Positions 8,724 through 18,259 are shown, numbered from the stretch's first letter. The stretch: 64,000 bases of DNA from Aquisphaera insulae (GCF_011064615.1 NZ_JAALJH010000020.1:51535-115534), one strand, 5' to 3'. Made by a program: numbers and translations. The notes: generated by a model from the sequence alone, not told the origin.

Positions 8724-8882
8724 CAATTTCCCCGCTCCATCCCGGGCTGGCCCATCCATCCTCGGCTTGCCTCGTCGCTCGAGGATGAGGAAGATCTCTT
8801 CCGAAAGAGCCGCACGATCGGAGCAAGATCGATGCCGCAAACCCCCCTCGGCGGGTCCCAGGCCGCCTTCCCCGTCCGATCT

Positions 8883-8912
8883 CCCGGGAAAACCCGGAAA
8901 TCTGATCAGATT
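8883..8912. promoter_or_regulatory. Palindromes in the sbp upstream region
   Basis: Two dyads lie side by side about 160-190 bp before sbp: CCGGG-4-CCCGG (about 8884-8897) and a perfect 14-bp palindrome AATCTGATCAGATT (8899-8912). The second lies in an AT-richer patch and is a good candidate operator or promoter-proximal site. No protein can be assigned to it from the sequence alone. Confidence 0.4.
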
Positions 8913-8956
8913 ACTTGAGATTTCCACGCGCCGGGCTGGACAGCGCAGGACTTTGC

Positions 8957-9011
8957 CGTGATATTTCATGGGTAAGGCCGTGATATTTCACGGCGCCCGT
9001 GTTATTTCCTG
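8957..9011. promoter_or_regulatory. Three tandem operator-like inverted repeats
   Basis: Three related 14-bp sites, CGTGATATTTCATG (8957), CGTGATATTTCACG (8979) and CGTGTTATTTCCTG (8998), are spaced 22 and 19 bp apart. The middle copy is a good inverted repeat (CGTGA-4-TCACG). They lie between the divergent sbp operon and the sigma54-type activator gene at 9086. That is the position expected for binding sites of that activator or for autoregulation. The arrangement is directly visible; the binding protein is inference. Confidence 0.6.
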
Positions 9012-9015
9012 GGAT

Positions 9016-9062
9016 GGCGAGGCTCCCGCCGAGCCGCGTGGGGGCTCGGCTGGAGCCTCGCC
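9016..9062. repeat. Long hairpin, REP-like intergenic element
   Basis: A nearly perfect inverted repeat with 20-nt arms: GGCGAGGCTCCCGCCGAGCC (9016-9035) and its complement with one mismatch (9043-9062), with a 7-nt loop. It sits 24 bp before the activator gene. No T-tract follows, so it is not a typical terminator. The form suggests a dispersed REP-like element that could also affect the activator's 5' leader. Confidence 0.6.
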
Positions 9063-9085
9063 CTCTCGGGGCGTGAGGTCGTGGA

Positions 9086-10699
9086 ATGGCGAGTCCTTCG
9101 TTCCAGAGCGTGTTGCTGGAGGTCTGGCGCGAGGTCTGCCGGCACATCGCGATCGAGGAGTCGGTGACGCGGGTGACGCCGCTGCTGGTGGGGAGCCTGC
9201 CGGTGGACGAGCTGATCGTCCGGCAGGTGGACCCGGCGCGGGGCGTGGTGGAGACGGTGGCGATGGGGCTGGTCCGGCCGGGCCGGACGTCGCCCGGGAT
9301 GAAGTCGGACTGCGCGGGCGACGACCTGGTGCGGCTGGTGGCGTGGTGCCGGTCGGGGACGATCAGGAGGGGGCTGGCGGCGGCCCTGCGGCCGGCCTTG
9401 CCCCGGCTCTTGCCTGAAGGACTGGAAGGCTCCTGCCTGGTGGCTCCGCTGGTCGCCGAGGATGGGCTGCTCGGGGCCCTGATCCTGGCCTCGCAGTCGC
9501 CCAGGGCCTTCGGCGAGGGGCACGAGACGCTGGCGGCGGAGCTCATCGACCCGTTCGCGGTGGCGCTCGAGAACGACCGGCGGGTCCGTGAGCTGGTGGC
9601 CCTGCGGGAGGCGGTGGAGGCGGAGAATCGGTCCCTGCTGTCGAGGCTGGGGCGGCATGACATCTCGGAGTCGATCATCGGGGCGGAGACGGGCCTGAAG
9701 GAGGTGATGGAGCACATCCAGCTCGTGGCGCCGGCCGATGCGCCCGTGCTGATCCTGGGGGAGACGGGCTCCGGCAAGGAGGTGGTGGCGCGGGCCATCC
9801 ACGTCCGCTCGAGGCGGTCGGCCGGGCCGTTCCTGCGGGTGAACTGCGGGGCGATCCCGGCGGATCTCGTCGATTCGGAGCTGTTCGGGCACGAGCGGGG
9901 GAGCTTCACCGGGGCGGTGGCGGATCGCCGGGGGTGGTTCGAACGGGCCGACGGCGGGACGCTCTTCCTCGACGAATGCGGCGAGCTGCCGCTGGCGGCC
10001 CAGGTCCGGTTGCTCCGCATCCTCCAGGATGGCCAGTTCGAGCGGGTCGGGGGCGAGAAGCCGCGGCACGTGGACGTCCGGATCGTGGCGGCGACGAACC
10101 GCGACCTGGAACGCTCGGTGGGCCTGGGGGAATTCCGCCAGGACCTCTGGTATCGGCTGGCGGTCTTCCCGATCCATCTCCCCCCGCTGAGGGATCGCCT
10201 GCCGGACGTCCCCGCGCTGGCCTCGCACTTCGCGCTGCGGGCGGCCCGGCGGCTCGGCCTGCCGCCGCTGGTCGCCACGACGGAGGACATCGGCCTGCTG
10301 CTGGCCTATCCGTGGCCGGGGAACATCCGGGAGCTGGCGGCGGTGATCGAGCGGGCGGCGATCCTGGGCGAGGGCCGCCGGCTCGAGATCGCGCGGGCGC
10401 TCGGCGCCTCCGTCCGCCCGGCGTCCGGCCCGGCGGCGGTTCGCAGGGTGGCGGCCGCGGCGGGCCCGGACGTCGACCTGACCCTGGATCGGGCGGCGGC
10501 ACGGCACATCGAGAGGGTCCTGGCCCGGACCGAGGGCCGCATCGAAGGGCCCGGCGGCGCCGCGGATCGCCTGGGGGTCAATCCCCACACCCTCCGCTCG
10601 CGGATGCGCAAGCTCGGGATCGACTGGGACCGGTATCGCCCGGGCTCTCCGCGCCGCGACCCGCCGCCGGGTTCACCTGGCGCCGGCGCGGGTGTATGA
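9086..10699 (+). CDS. Sigma54-dependent transcriptional activator with GAF-like sensor domain
   Basis: 537 residues. The N-terminal 1-190 resembles a GAF sensor. The central AAA+ domain follows: Walker A GETGSGKE (about residue 230), ELFGHERGSFTGA, Walker B GGTLFLDECGELPL, and FRQDLWYRLAVFPIHLPPLR. The C-terminus has a Fis-type helix-turn-helix (GRIEGPGGAADRLGVNPHTL). The loop that touches sigma54 is GSFTGA instead of the usual GAFTGA, a conservative change. The domain order matches FhlA/NorR-like activators. It is divergent from the sulfate transporter operon and faces three tandem operator-like sites, so local control of sulfur uptake is a reasonable guess. I found no clear -24/-12 promoter before sbp. 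Confidence 0.88.
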   Translation: MASPSFQSVLLEVWREVCRHIAIEESVTRVTPLLVGSLPVDELIVRQVDPARGVVETVAMGLVRPGRTSPGMKSDCAGDDLVRLVAWCRSGTIRRGLAAALRPALPRLLPEGLEGSCLVAPLVAEDGLLGALILASQSPRAFGEGHETLAAELIDPFAVALENDRRVRELVALREAVEAENRSLLSRLGRHDISESIIGAETGLKEVMEHIQLVAPADAPVLILGETGSGKEVVARAIHVRSRRSAGPFLRVNCGAIPADLVDSELFGHERGSFTGAVADRRGWFERADGGTLFLDECGELPLAAQVRLLRILQDGQFERVGGEKPRHVDVRIVAATNRDLERSVGLGEFRQDLWYRLAVFPIHLPPLRDRLPDVPALASHFALRAARRLGLPPLVATTEDIGLLLAYPWPGNIRELAAVIERAAILGEGRRLEIARALGASVRPASGPAAVRRVAAAAGPDVDLTLDRAAARHIERVLARTEGRIEGPGGAADRLGVNPHTLRSRMRKLGIDWDRYRPGSPRRDPPPGSPGAGAGV

Positions 10700-10914
10700 T
10701 GATCTCGTGGTGCTCAACCCCCCGGGCCCGGAGCCACCCGGTCGATCCCACCCTCCAAAAACCCGTAAATATTTATGCATTCCTAAAAAGCGTTCACGCA
10801 GTCCCATGCGTCGGCCCCGGGCCGGCGTGCCGGACGGGCGGCGGCAGGCCGCCCCACGGCCCCCCCCTCCCCGGCGCGACCCTCCTCATGGTAAAGCCTG
10901 AAACGAGACCGAAC

Positions 10915-12192
10915 ATGACTCCATCCCTGGAACGGCTGGCGGAGTTAGTCCGCCAGGCCGAGGCGAAGACCCGCGCGAGGAAGATTGAGGGCGAGATCCA
11001 GCAGGCCGCGGACCAGTTCCGCGCGACCGAGTTGCGGGCCCGGCACGCCGTCGAGCGGCTGCGGACGGCCCGCCCGGCGAGCCTCAAGGCGCTCGAGCAG
11101 GCGGACGCCGATGAGCAGCTCCTGAAGGACCTGGTCCGGAAGCTCGCCCAGTTCAAGTCGTCGCTCGAATCGCAGGGCGACGCCGAGCAATTGATCTCCA
11201 CCTCGCAGGCCGAGATCGAGCGGATCCGCAAGCAGTCCCGGGCCGACCTCGAGGAGATCGCCCGCGAGGTGGACGAGGCCCGCCGCGAGCTGCGGACGGC
11301 CCTGGACCAGTATCGCCAGCTCCGCAAGGAGCTCGACCGCCTGCTGCCGGAGCTGGCGGAGCGGTTCGCCGCGGAGGACCGCCTGCTCTGGGATGCGGAG
11401 AGCCACTTCCCCGGCGGCCAGCTCCAGCTCCTGGCCCACGAGGTGGACGCCGGCCTGAACGCGTACGCGAACCTCGGCAAGCTCGAGCAGTACGCCCGCC
11501 TCAAGGTCTGGATCGGCCGCTTCCGCTGCTACCAGGCGGCCCACGAGCGGGACAATGACACCACCGAGGAGCTCCAGACGCTGGGGCACCGGGTCTTCCA
11601 CCAGTTGAAGTGGATGTCCCGCCAGTACGAGCCCGGCTACATCGAGGCCTTCCGCCAGGACTTCTCCACCGACTGGAACGCCTACGTCGCCGAGGCCCAG
11701 GACCAGCTCGTCCAGGCCATCGAGGCGGGCCGCCGCAACCGCGATGCGGCCGCCACCAGCGGCCCGTCGGCCGGCGGGACGGCCGCGACCCCGTCGACGA
11801 CCGCCGCGGCCGCGGCGTCGGCATCGGCATCGGCCCCCACCCCTGCCCCCGCGGAGGCGCCGGCGTCGCGGGCCGCGGCACCGGCCGCATCCGCATCCTC
11901 GTCCTCCTCCTCCGCGACGGCCGTCGCCACCACGTCGCGGGGCCTGACCGATCTGAAGCAGTTCATGACCCGGGCGCACCTCCCCGAGGAGGGGCTGGAC
12001 CGGTTCCTGGACCTCCTCGATCGGGCCGCCGCCGAGACGGGGTCTAACGACGTGGACCTGCTCCGCCTGGCCTATCCCTACCGGCGCTACATCGCCGGCG
12101 CGCCCCGGCTGGACGCCATCCGCCGCAATCTCGATCGCGCCCACGCCGGCAACGGAGCCAGCAGCGGGTCCCGGCACGCGTCGCCGAACTGA
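10915..12192 (+). CDS. Coiled-coil protein of unknown function with low-complexity linker
   Basis: About 425 residues with no signal peptide. Residues 1-160 are strongly coiled-coil (heptad-rich Glu/Arg/Leu, for example IERIRKQSRADLEEIAREVD). A helical globular part follows (about 160-275), including GKLEQYARLKVWIGRFRCYQ. Next is a long Ala/Ser/Thr/Pro linker (about 275-345), then a compact C-terminal domain (LTDLKQFMTRAHLPEEGLDR, and so on). The family is not recognised. The start is uncertain: an ATG at 10888 in the same frame adds nine residues, and neither has a clear ribosome site. The 215 bp before it carry an AT-rich stretch near 10757-10790 that may hold the promoter. Confidence 0.75.
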   Translation: MTPSLERLAELVRQAEAKTRARKIEGEIQQAADQFRATELRARHAVERLRTARPASLKALEQADADEQLLKDLVRKLAQFKSSLESQGDAEQLISTSQAEIERIRKQSRADLEEIAREVDEARRELRTALDQYRQLRKELDRLLPELAERFAAEDRLLWDAESHFPGGQLQLLAHEVDAGLNAYANLGKLEQYARLKVWIGRFRCYQAAHERDNDTTEELQTLGHRVFHQLKWMSRQYEPGYIEAFRQDFSTDWNAYVAEAQDQLVQAIEAGRRNRDAAATSGPSAGGTAATPSTTAAAAASASASAPTPAPAEAPASRAAAPAASASSSSSSATAVATTSRGLTDLKQFMTRAHLPEEGLDRFLDLLDRAAAETGSNDVDLLRLAYPYRRYIAGAPRLDAIRRNLDRAHAGNGASSGSRHASPN

Positions 12193-12343
12193 GGGCCGGA
12201 CGCCTGATCCGTGCGGGGAGCAACACCGGGCGGGCCCGCGAAGGACCCGGCCCGGTCGTCGCCCGGCGATCCTTGCCGTGGCCTGGCATGGGGGGACGAC
12301 CTCGGCAGGGGGCGGTTGCGTCCCCACGTTGAGCCCCGCGGGT

Positions 12344-15292
12344 TCACGGCGCGAACGGGCGTGCCGGAAAGCCCGGCGCCAGCAGGCCCGCCAGGAAGTC
12401 GCGGAAGTCGGGGCGGGAACGGAGGGGATGCAGGTCGTCGTCGGCGAGGTAAGTATCAACATTCGTGAATCCGGACGCCGCGGCGGCCCGGAGCGACGCG
12501 ACGGCCCGGCCGGCCCGGGCTTCGATCTCCCGGCCTTCGGCCGCGGTCGGGTGCACGGGGTCGGCGGCGACGAGCGGCAGGCCCAGGGCGGTGTTGCAGG
12601 CGGCGTTGTAGTGGCGGGCTGGGAATCGGCCGGTCGCCTCGGCCAGGAGGCCGGCGGCCCGGTCGAAGGCGGCGAGGGCCTCCCTCCGGCGCCCGGCCGT
12701 CGCGTCCAGCCTCCCGGTGACGTTCCAGGCCTGGGAGAGGGCGTCGCGGTATTCGAGGTCGCCGGGGTGCTCGCGAGCCAGGCCTTCGAACAGGTCGCGT
12801 GCCGCGGCGGCGTGCCGCGCGGCGACGTCCGGGCGGCCGCTCCGCCGCTCGAGATTGGCCAGGATGTTGTCGATCGACCCCTCGGAGGCCCGGTACTCGA
12901 CCGCCCGCGGATTCTCCCGGACGAGCCCGGTGATCAGGTCGCGTGCGCGGCCGAGATGCCGCCGCGCCGGCTCGAGGTCGAACGAGTCGAAGTCGAGGCG
13001 GCCCAGGTCGTCCAGGGCGGTGACCAGCGTCAGGGTGTCGCGGGCCGCCTCGGGGCGATCGCGGTGCAGCCCCTCCAGGATCTCGACGGCGCGCTCCATC
13101 GCCGAGCGGGCCGCGGAATCCGGCCCGGCTTGCTTGTAGAGGAGCGCCAGGTTGATGAGCATCCGGGCCAGCCCGAAGCGGAGAGGCCGGTCGCCGGGAG
13201 TCCTGCGCGCCAGCTCCTCGCGGATCGAGATCCCTCGGAGGATCAGCGGCAGCCCCGCCCCGGCCCGGCCCTCGAACTGGCTGAGCGAGCCGAGGTTGGC
13301 GTATGCCCCGGCGAGCACGTCCCGCACCCGGTCGCCGCCGCGATCCCCGATCGCCTCGAGGATCGAGATGGCACGCTCGGTGAGCTGCCTCGAGCGGGCC
13401 AGGTCGGAGCGGCTATCCAGGAGGGCCACGCCCAGGCGGTCCAGGTCCAGGGCCAGCGCGAGTCGGGCCTGCCGCCCTTCCTCATCGTCTCCAACTCCCG
13501 GGCTCCCCCGCTCGCTCGCGAGCGATTCGCGGAGGCGGACGGCCGCCTCGTATTCGGCCACGACCTCCTCGCCCCGGCCCAGGAGCTGGGCGATCCCGGC
13601 CAGCCTGGAATGGGTCTCGGCGAGGTCGGCGCGGACCGAGGGATCCTGGCCCCGATCGAGGACGAACTCCTCGTAGAAGCCGCGGGCGGAGGAGAGCAGG
13701 TCCTTGCGGAGCGCCTGGAGGCCGGGGACGTCCAGCAGGACCTCCTGGCTGACCCGCGTGAACGAATCATCCACGGCGCGTCGGGCGCGCCGGAATTCTT
13801 GCTCGGCCCGGTCGTGCTCGCGGCGGGCCAGGTCGCGGTCGGCGACGGCGACGGCCCGCTCCGCGTTGATGGCCGAGGCGCCGATCGCCAGCCCGATGAC
13901 CGTGGCGATCAGGACCGCCGAGGCCGCCGTGACGAGGGTGCCGTGCCGTCGTCGCCAGCGTGCCAGGCGTGCCGACCACGGCTCGTGATGGGCGGAGACC
14001 GGCTCGTCGGCGAGCCACCGCTCCAGGTCGTCGGCCAGGGCCAGGGCGGATTCATAGCGGTCTTCCGGGCGGAGGGCCATCGCCTTCGCGCCGATCGCCG
14101 CCAGCGCCGGCGGGACGTCCGTCCGGACCGACCGGATCGGGACGACCTCGCCGCGGCGGGCTCGGCCCAGCAGGACGACGGGAGACTGCCCCTCGCCCAG
14201 CGGCATCCGGCCGGTCAGGAGGACGTAGAGGATGGCCCCCAGGCCGTAGACGTCCGTCGCCGGCCCGATCCGGCTCGAGGCGCCGCTGGCCTGCTCCGGG
14301 CTCATGAAGGCCGGCGTGCCGGAGAGGGCGCCCTCGGCCGTCTCCGAGGCCCCCGAGGTTGAGGCGATCAGGGGGCCCTCGGGGTCTTCCGCGGGCCGGT
14401 CCCCGGGCGACTCCGCGCCGCGGGCCCGCGCCAGGCCCCAATCGACGATCAGGGTCTCGCCGAAGCCGCCGAGCATGACGTTGCTCGGCTTCAGGTCCCG
14501 ATGCAGCACGCCCCGGCTGTGGGCGTAGGCGATCGCCTGGCAGGCGTCGATCAGCCGGCCGATCAGCTTCCGGAGGCCGAGCGTCCGCCCATGGGGAGGG
14601 AGGTCGGCCCGGTGGAAGGCGTCGATCGCCGCCTGGAAGGTCTCCCCGCGGACCAACCGCATCGCGTAGAAGGGCCGCCCATCCGCGTCCGCGCCCAGGC
14701 TGTAGACGGGCACGATGCCCGGATGCTCGAGCCGGCCGGTGACCTCGGCCTCGACGAGGAACCGCGCCCGGTGGTCGGCCCGGCCGGCGTAGCGGGGCTG
14801 GAGTCGCTTGAGCGCCACCTCGCGATTCAGCTCCTCGTCGCGGGCGACGAAGACCTCGCCGTGGCCGCCCCGCGCGTGCAGCCGCAGCGCCCGAAATCTC
14901 CCCTCCCCGTCCGACGCGCGGGCCGCCCCCTGCCCTTCCGCCTCCGGGCCGGGATCCCCATCGTCCCGGCCGGTCAACCCGGCCCGCCGGCGGGCGATCG
15001 ACGCCATCCCGCTGGCGATGGCCGAGTCCCACCCGGACCAGTTCGCGATGGCGTCGAACCCGGACAGGACGCCGCCAGCATCCCCCCCCCTCGCCACCAG
15101 GCTCGACTCGGCGAGGTGCTCCAGCGCCGAGCGATCCGACTCCTCCAGATCTCCCCTCTCGACGAGGACGTCACCCAGCGGCCGCCCCCCCTGTTCCGCC
15201 ATCGCCGTCGTCACGCCCTCGGCCGACGCCAGCCCCGTCCGCATCGCCAGCTCGGCCAGGATCCGGTCTCGGTCGATCGCGGTCGTCGCCAC
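12344..15292 (-). CDS. Membrane Ser/Thr protein kinase with TPR-like C-terminal region
   Basis: A Hanks-type kinase, 982 residues. A ~130-residue N-terminal region precedes the kinase domain (about 135-430). The domain has a glycine-rich loop ARGGHGEVFVARD, the ATP-binding Lys in VALKRL (about K162), catalytic HRDLKPSN (D266), VDWGLA instead of DFG (usual in planctomycetes), and GTPAFMSPEQA in the activation segment. One transmembrane helix follows (about 455-480), then an exported region of helical TPR-like repeats (about 490-950). The start is GTG at 15292, with AGGAG 8 nt upstream. Signal input is probably through the extracytoplasmic repeats. Targets are unknown. Confidence 0.9.
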   Translation of the reverse strand: MATTAIDRDRILAELAMRTGLASAEGVTTAMAEQGGRPLGDVLVERGDLEESDRSALEHLAESSLVARGGDAGGVLSGFDAIANWSGWDSAIASGMASIARRRAGLTGRDDGDPGPEAEGQGAARASDGEGRFRALRLHARGGHGEVFVARDEELNREVALKRLQPRYAGRADHRARFLVEAEVTGRLEHPGIVPVYSLGADADGRPFYAMRLVRGETFQAAIDAFHRADLPPHGRTLGLRKLIGRLIDACQAIAYAHSRGVLHRDLKPSNVMLGGFGETLIVDWGLARARGAESPGDRPAEDPEGPLIASTSGASETAEGALSGTPAFMSPEQASGASSRIGPATDVYGLGAILYVLLTGRMPLGEGQSPVVLLGRARRGEVVPIRSVRTDVPPALAAIGAKAMALRPEDRYESALALADDLERWLADEPVSAHHEPWSARLARWRRRHGTLVTAASAVLIATVIGLAIGASAINAERAVAVADRDLARREHDRAEQEFRRARRAVDDSFTRVSQEVLLDVPGLQALRKDLLSSARGFYEEFVLDRGQDPSVRADLAETHSRLAGIAQLLGRGEEVVAEYEAAVRLRESLASERGSPGVGDDEEGRQARLALALDLDRLGVALLDSRSDLARSRQLTERAISILEAIGDRGGDRVRDVLAGAYANLGSLSQFEGRAGAGLPLILRGISIREELARRTPGDRPLRFGLARMLINLALLYKQAGPDSAARSAMERAVEILEGLHRDRPEAARDTLTLVTALDDLGRLDFDSFDLEPARRHLGRARDLITGLVRENPRAVEYRASEGSIDNILANLERRSGRPDVAARHAAAARDLFEGLAREHPGDLEYRDALSQAWNVTGRLDATAGRRREALAAFDRAAGLLAEATGRFPARHYNAACNTALGLPLVAADPVHPTAAEGREIEARAGRAVASLRAAAASGFTNVDTYLADDDLHPLRSRPDFRDFLAGLLAPGFPARPFAP

Positions 15293-15449
15293 GGAGTGGA
15301 CTCCTGCTCGGGAGGATCGGCGCAGCCAGGGGGCGGGGCGCGATGAAGGGGCTCATGATGGCATTTCAGGCCGATCCCGTCGATGCCTAACTAGACAAAA
15401 GCGGCCCGGAGCCGGGGACCGGAGGGTTCGATCGGCGGCCGTCGGTCGC

Positions 15450-16916
15450 TCATCCTTCGCGGCTCGCCCGGGCATCCGTCGATGGCAGGGCGCGGCGGAG
15501 GGCGTCCAGGGTCTCGGGGGACGGCTTGAAGTTGCCCGGGCGGTGGCCCTCCGCGATCGAGAGCGGCGTCCAGTGGTGGGCGTTGGGACGGTTCCAGACC
15601 GCGGGCTTCGCGCCGCGGGCGGCGAGGAGGGAGACCACGCGGGGGAAGTTCTTGTAGGCGGCGCCGTGCATCGGGGTCTCGCCGTCGCGGTCGACGGCGT
15701 TGATGTCGTTGCCGAGCGCCAGCAGGATCTCGACGGCCTCGATGGCCTCGTCCTCGGTGCCGGCCTCCTCGTCGGGGGCCAGGCAGCCGAGGCCGGCGGC
15801 GGCCATCAGCGGGGTGCTGCCGCGGTCGTTGGGCATCCGGGGATCGGCGCCGAGGCGGAGCAATTCCTTCATGTAGGGGACGTCCGCGGTCATGCAGGCG
15901 AGCAGGAACGGGGTGGCCCCGGCGCGGCCGAGGACCCCCGCGCCGGACGCCCCGCGCCGCAGCCGCGCGTTGACGTCGGCGCCGTGCTTCGCCAGGACGC
16001 CGACGAGCTCCAGGCTGGTCAGCCTGCCGGAGCCGATGGGGGGCGGGTCGCCGGAGGCGTCGTCGCCCCGAGGGGGCTTGCGCACCCAGGTAAGCATGTG
16101 AAGTGGCGTGAATCCGGATCGCTGGTCGTTCGGGTCGGCGCCGGCGTCCAGGAGCATCGCGGCCAGCTCGAAGTGGCCGTTCTCGACGGCCAGGATCAGG
16201 GGCGTGGTCCCCTTCGCCGGGGATCGGTCGTTCCCCCTCTCGCGAGGCTGCATGGGCTCGTTGACGTCGGCCCCGGCCTTCAGCAGCGCACGGGCGGCGC
16301 CGATGCGGCCCTCGCGGGCGGCGAAGGCCAGCGGCGTGAAGCCGGAGGCGAGCGGCGTGCGGAAATCGGCCTTCGCGGCCAGGAGGATCCGGACGACCGA
16401 TTCGTGCCCCTCCGCGGCGGCCCACATCAGGGCCGTCTGCCCGCGTCGCTCCCTCGCGTTGACGTCGGCCCCGCGGTCGATCAGCGCCTTGACCGCTTCG
16501 GGCCGCCCCGCGCGGGCGGCGGTCATCAGCGGCGTCTCGCCGCCGCGGAGCGCGGCGTTGGGATCCGCGCCGGCGTCGAGCAACAGGGCGACGATCGCCG
16601 CATTGCCGTTCTCGGCCGCCAGGGAAAGCGGCGTGACGCCGTACCGGTTGGCGGCCTTCGCGTCCGCCCCGGCCCGGATCAGCAGGCCGGCGTTCTCGGT
16701 GTCGTCGCGACTCGCGGCCCAGTGCAGTGCCGTCATCCCGTCCGGCTGGGCGCGGTTCGGGTCCGCATGGCGATCGAGCAGGGCGCGGACGGCCGCCCCG
16801 TCGCCCCGCTCCATGGCGTCGGCCAGCGGGGCGTCGTCGTCGGCCGAGGCGGCGGGGGCGATCGCCGCCAGCATCAGCCCGACGATGGCCACCTCGATGC
16901 GTAGTCGCGTCATCAT
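15450..16916 (-). CDS. Exported ankyrin-repeat protein
   Basis: 488 residues. A signal peptide (VAIVGLMLAAIAPAASA, cut near residue 25) is followed by about ten ankyrin repeats with the usual TPLMxAAxxG...LLxxGADxN pattern, for example GMTALHWAASRDDTENAGLL and GVTPLSLAAENGNAAIVALL. Ankyrin repeats bind proteins. Its start overlaps the stop of the DUF1552 gene by ATGA, so it is the third gene of a DUF1592-DUF1552-ankyrin operon. It probably acts outside the cytoplasm with those two products. Several longer inter-repeat loops contain Gly/Pro-rich inserts. Confidence 0.88.
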   Translation of the reverse strand: MMTRLRIEVAIVGLMLAAIAPAASADDDAPLADAMERGDGAAVRALLDRHADPNRAQPDGMTALHWAASRDDTENAGLLIRAGADAKAANRYGVTPLSLAAENGNAAIVALLLDAGADPNAALRGGETPLMTAARAGRPEAVKALIDRGADVNARERRGQTALMWAAAEGHESVVRILLAAKADFRTPLASGFTPLAFAAREGRIGAARALLKAGADVNEPMQPRERGNDRSPAKGTTPLILAVENGHFELAAMLLDAGADPNDQRSGFTPLHMLTWVRKPPRGDDASGDPPPIGSGRLTSLELVGVLAKHGADVNARLRRGASGAGVLGRAGATPFLLACMTADVPYMKELLRLGADPRMPNDRGSTPLMAAAGLGCLAPDEEAGTEDEAIEAVEILLALGNDINAVDRDGETPMHGAAYKNFPRVVSLLAARGAKPAVWNRPNAHHWTPLSIAEGHRPGNFKPSPETLDALRRALPSTDARASREG

Positions 16917-18259
16917 AGCGTGACGGGCTCGAAGAGGTCGTCGATCTTGCCGCGGCTGTCGGCGAAGGCGTCGAGCCGGACGCCGACCTTGTCGAGCAGG
17001 GTCAGGTGGAGGTTGGCCAGCGGGACGGGCCGGTCGAAGCGGATGTGCCGATTACCGCGCATCTTGCCGGCCGCCCCGCCGGCCACCAGGATGGGCAGGT
17101 TGGTGTGGTCGTGGACGTTCGGGTTGCCCATCCCGCTGCCGTAGAGGTAGAGCGAGTGGTCCAGGAGGCTGCCGGCCCCCTCGGGCGTGTCGGCGAGCTT
17201 CCGGAGGAAGTCGGCGAAGAGGCCGACGTGGAAGGCGTTGATCTTCGCCATCCTGGCGATCTTCGCCGGGTCGTTGCCGTGGTGGGTTAGCGGGTGGTGC
17301 GAGTCCGGGACGCCGATCTCCGGGTAGGTCCGGCCGCTCGTCTCGCGGGCGAGCTGGAAGGTGATCACGCGGGTGACGTCCCCCTGGAGGGCCAGGGCCT
17401 GGAGGTCGAACATCAACCGGGCGTGCTCCGCGTACGAGGCCGGCACGCCCGCCGGCCGGTCCAGGTCCGGCAGGGCGCCGTCCCTGGCGGCGAGCTCGGC
17501 CCGGTGAATCCGCCGCTCGACATCGCGGACGGTGTCCAGATACCGCCCCACGCGGTCCCGGTCCGCCGGCCCGAGCCGGCCGCGGAGCCGGGCCAGGTCG
17601 TCGGCCACGGCGTCCAGCAGGCTGGCCCGGCGCCGCAGCGCGGCGCGGCGGTCGGCGGCCGTGCCCCCCTCGCCGAAGAGCCTCTCGAAGACGATCCGCG
17701 GGTGGGCCTCCGCCGGCAAGGGCGTCGTCGGCGACGACCAGGAGAGGTTGTTCTGATAGACGCACGCATATCCGTTGTCGCACTGGCCGACCACCGAGAG
17801 CAGGTCCATCGCCATCTCGAGCGACGGCAGGGGCGTCTGCTCGCCCAGGGCCCGGGCGGCGACCTGGTCCACGGTCGTGCCCAGGTAGTAGTCCGTGCTC
17901 TCCGTGTGCTTCGCGCGGGCGGCGCTCAGGAAGGCGCTGTTGGACGTGGCATGGGTGCCGGGATAGGCGTTCCGCAGCTCCAGGTTGGAGATCGCCGCGA
18001 CGTGCTGCCGGACCGGCTTCAGCGAGTCCAGGATCGGCGAGAGTTCGTCGAGCGAGTCCCCGGGCGGCGTCCACCGGGTGATGTCGCAGCCCATGGGCAT
18101 GTAGACGAACCCCAGCCGCCGGAGCTTCGCCGGGCTCGCGGGCGTCGCCGCGGCGGCCGTCATGGCGGGGACCATGGCGTCCAGCAGCGGCAGCGAGACG
18201 GCCGCGCCCAGCCCCCGGAGGAACGTCCGCCGCGGCAGGGCCTTCTTGGTGACGATCAT
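16913..18259 (-). CDS. DUF1552 domain protein, Tat-exported
   Basis: 448 residues, starting with a twin-arginine signal (LPRRTFLRGLGAAVSLPLLD). The body matches DUF1552: RLGFVYMPMGCDITRWTP, YLGTTVDQVAARALGEQTPL, the SHHPLTHHGNDP region, and SLYLYGSGMGNPNVHDHTNL. DUF1552 proteins in Planctomycetes nearly always follow a DUF1592 cytochrome-like gene. The biochemical role is not established; an alkaline-phosphatase-like (DUF1501-related) fold is often assumed. ATGA overlaps on both sides show tight coupling with the neighbours. Confidence 0.9.
   Translation of the reverse strand: MIVTKKALPRRTFLRGLGAAVSLPLLDAMVPAMTAAAATPASPAKLRRLGFVYMPMGCDITRWTPPGDSLDELSPILDSLKPVRQHVAAISNLELRNAYPGTHATSNSAFLSAARAKHTESTDYYLGTTVDQVAARALGEQTPLPSLEMAMDLLSVVGQCDNGYACVYQNNLSWSSPTTPLPAEAHPRIVFERLFGEGGTAADRRAALRRRASLLDAVADDLARLRGRLGPADRDRVGRYLDTVRDVERRIHRAELAARDGALPDLDRPAGVPASYAEHARLMFDLQALALQGDVTRVITFQLARETSGRTYPEIGVPDSHHPLTHHGNDPAKIARMAKINAFHVGLFADFLRKLADTPEGAGSLLDHSLYLYGSGMGNPNVHDHTNLPILVAGGAAGKMRGNRHIRFDRPVPLANLHLTLLDKVGVRLDAFADSRGKIDDLFEPVTL

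Noticed and set aside
4550..8918. Long plus-strand frames (4550-5863, 6467-7762, 7578-8918) over the sulfate transporter
   Set aside because: They lie opposite cysA, cysW, cysT and sbp, all of which carry diagnostic motifs.
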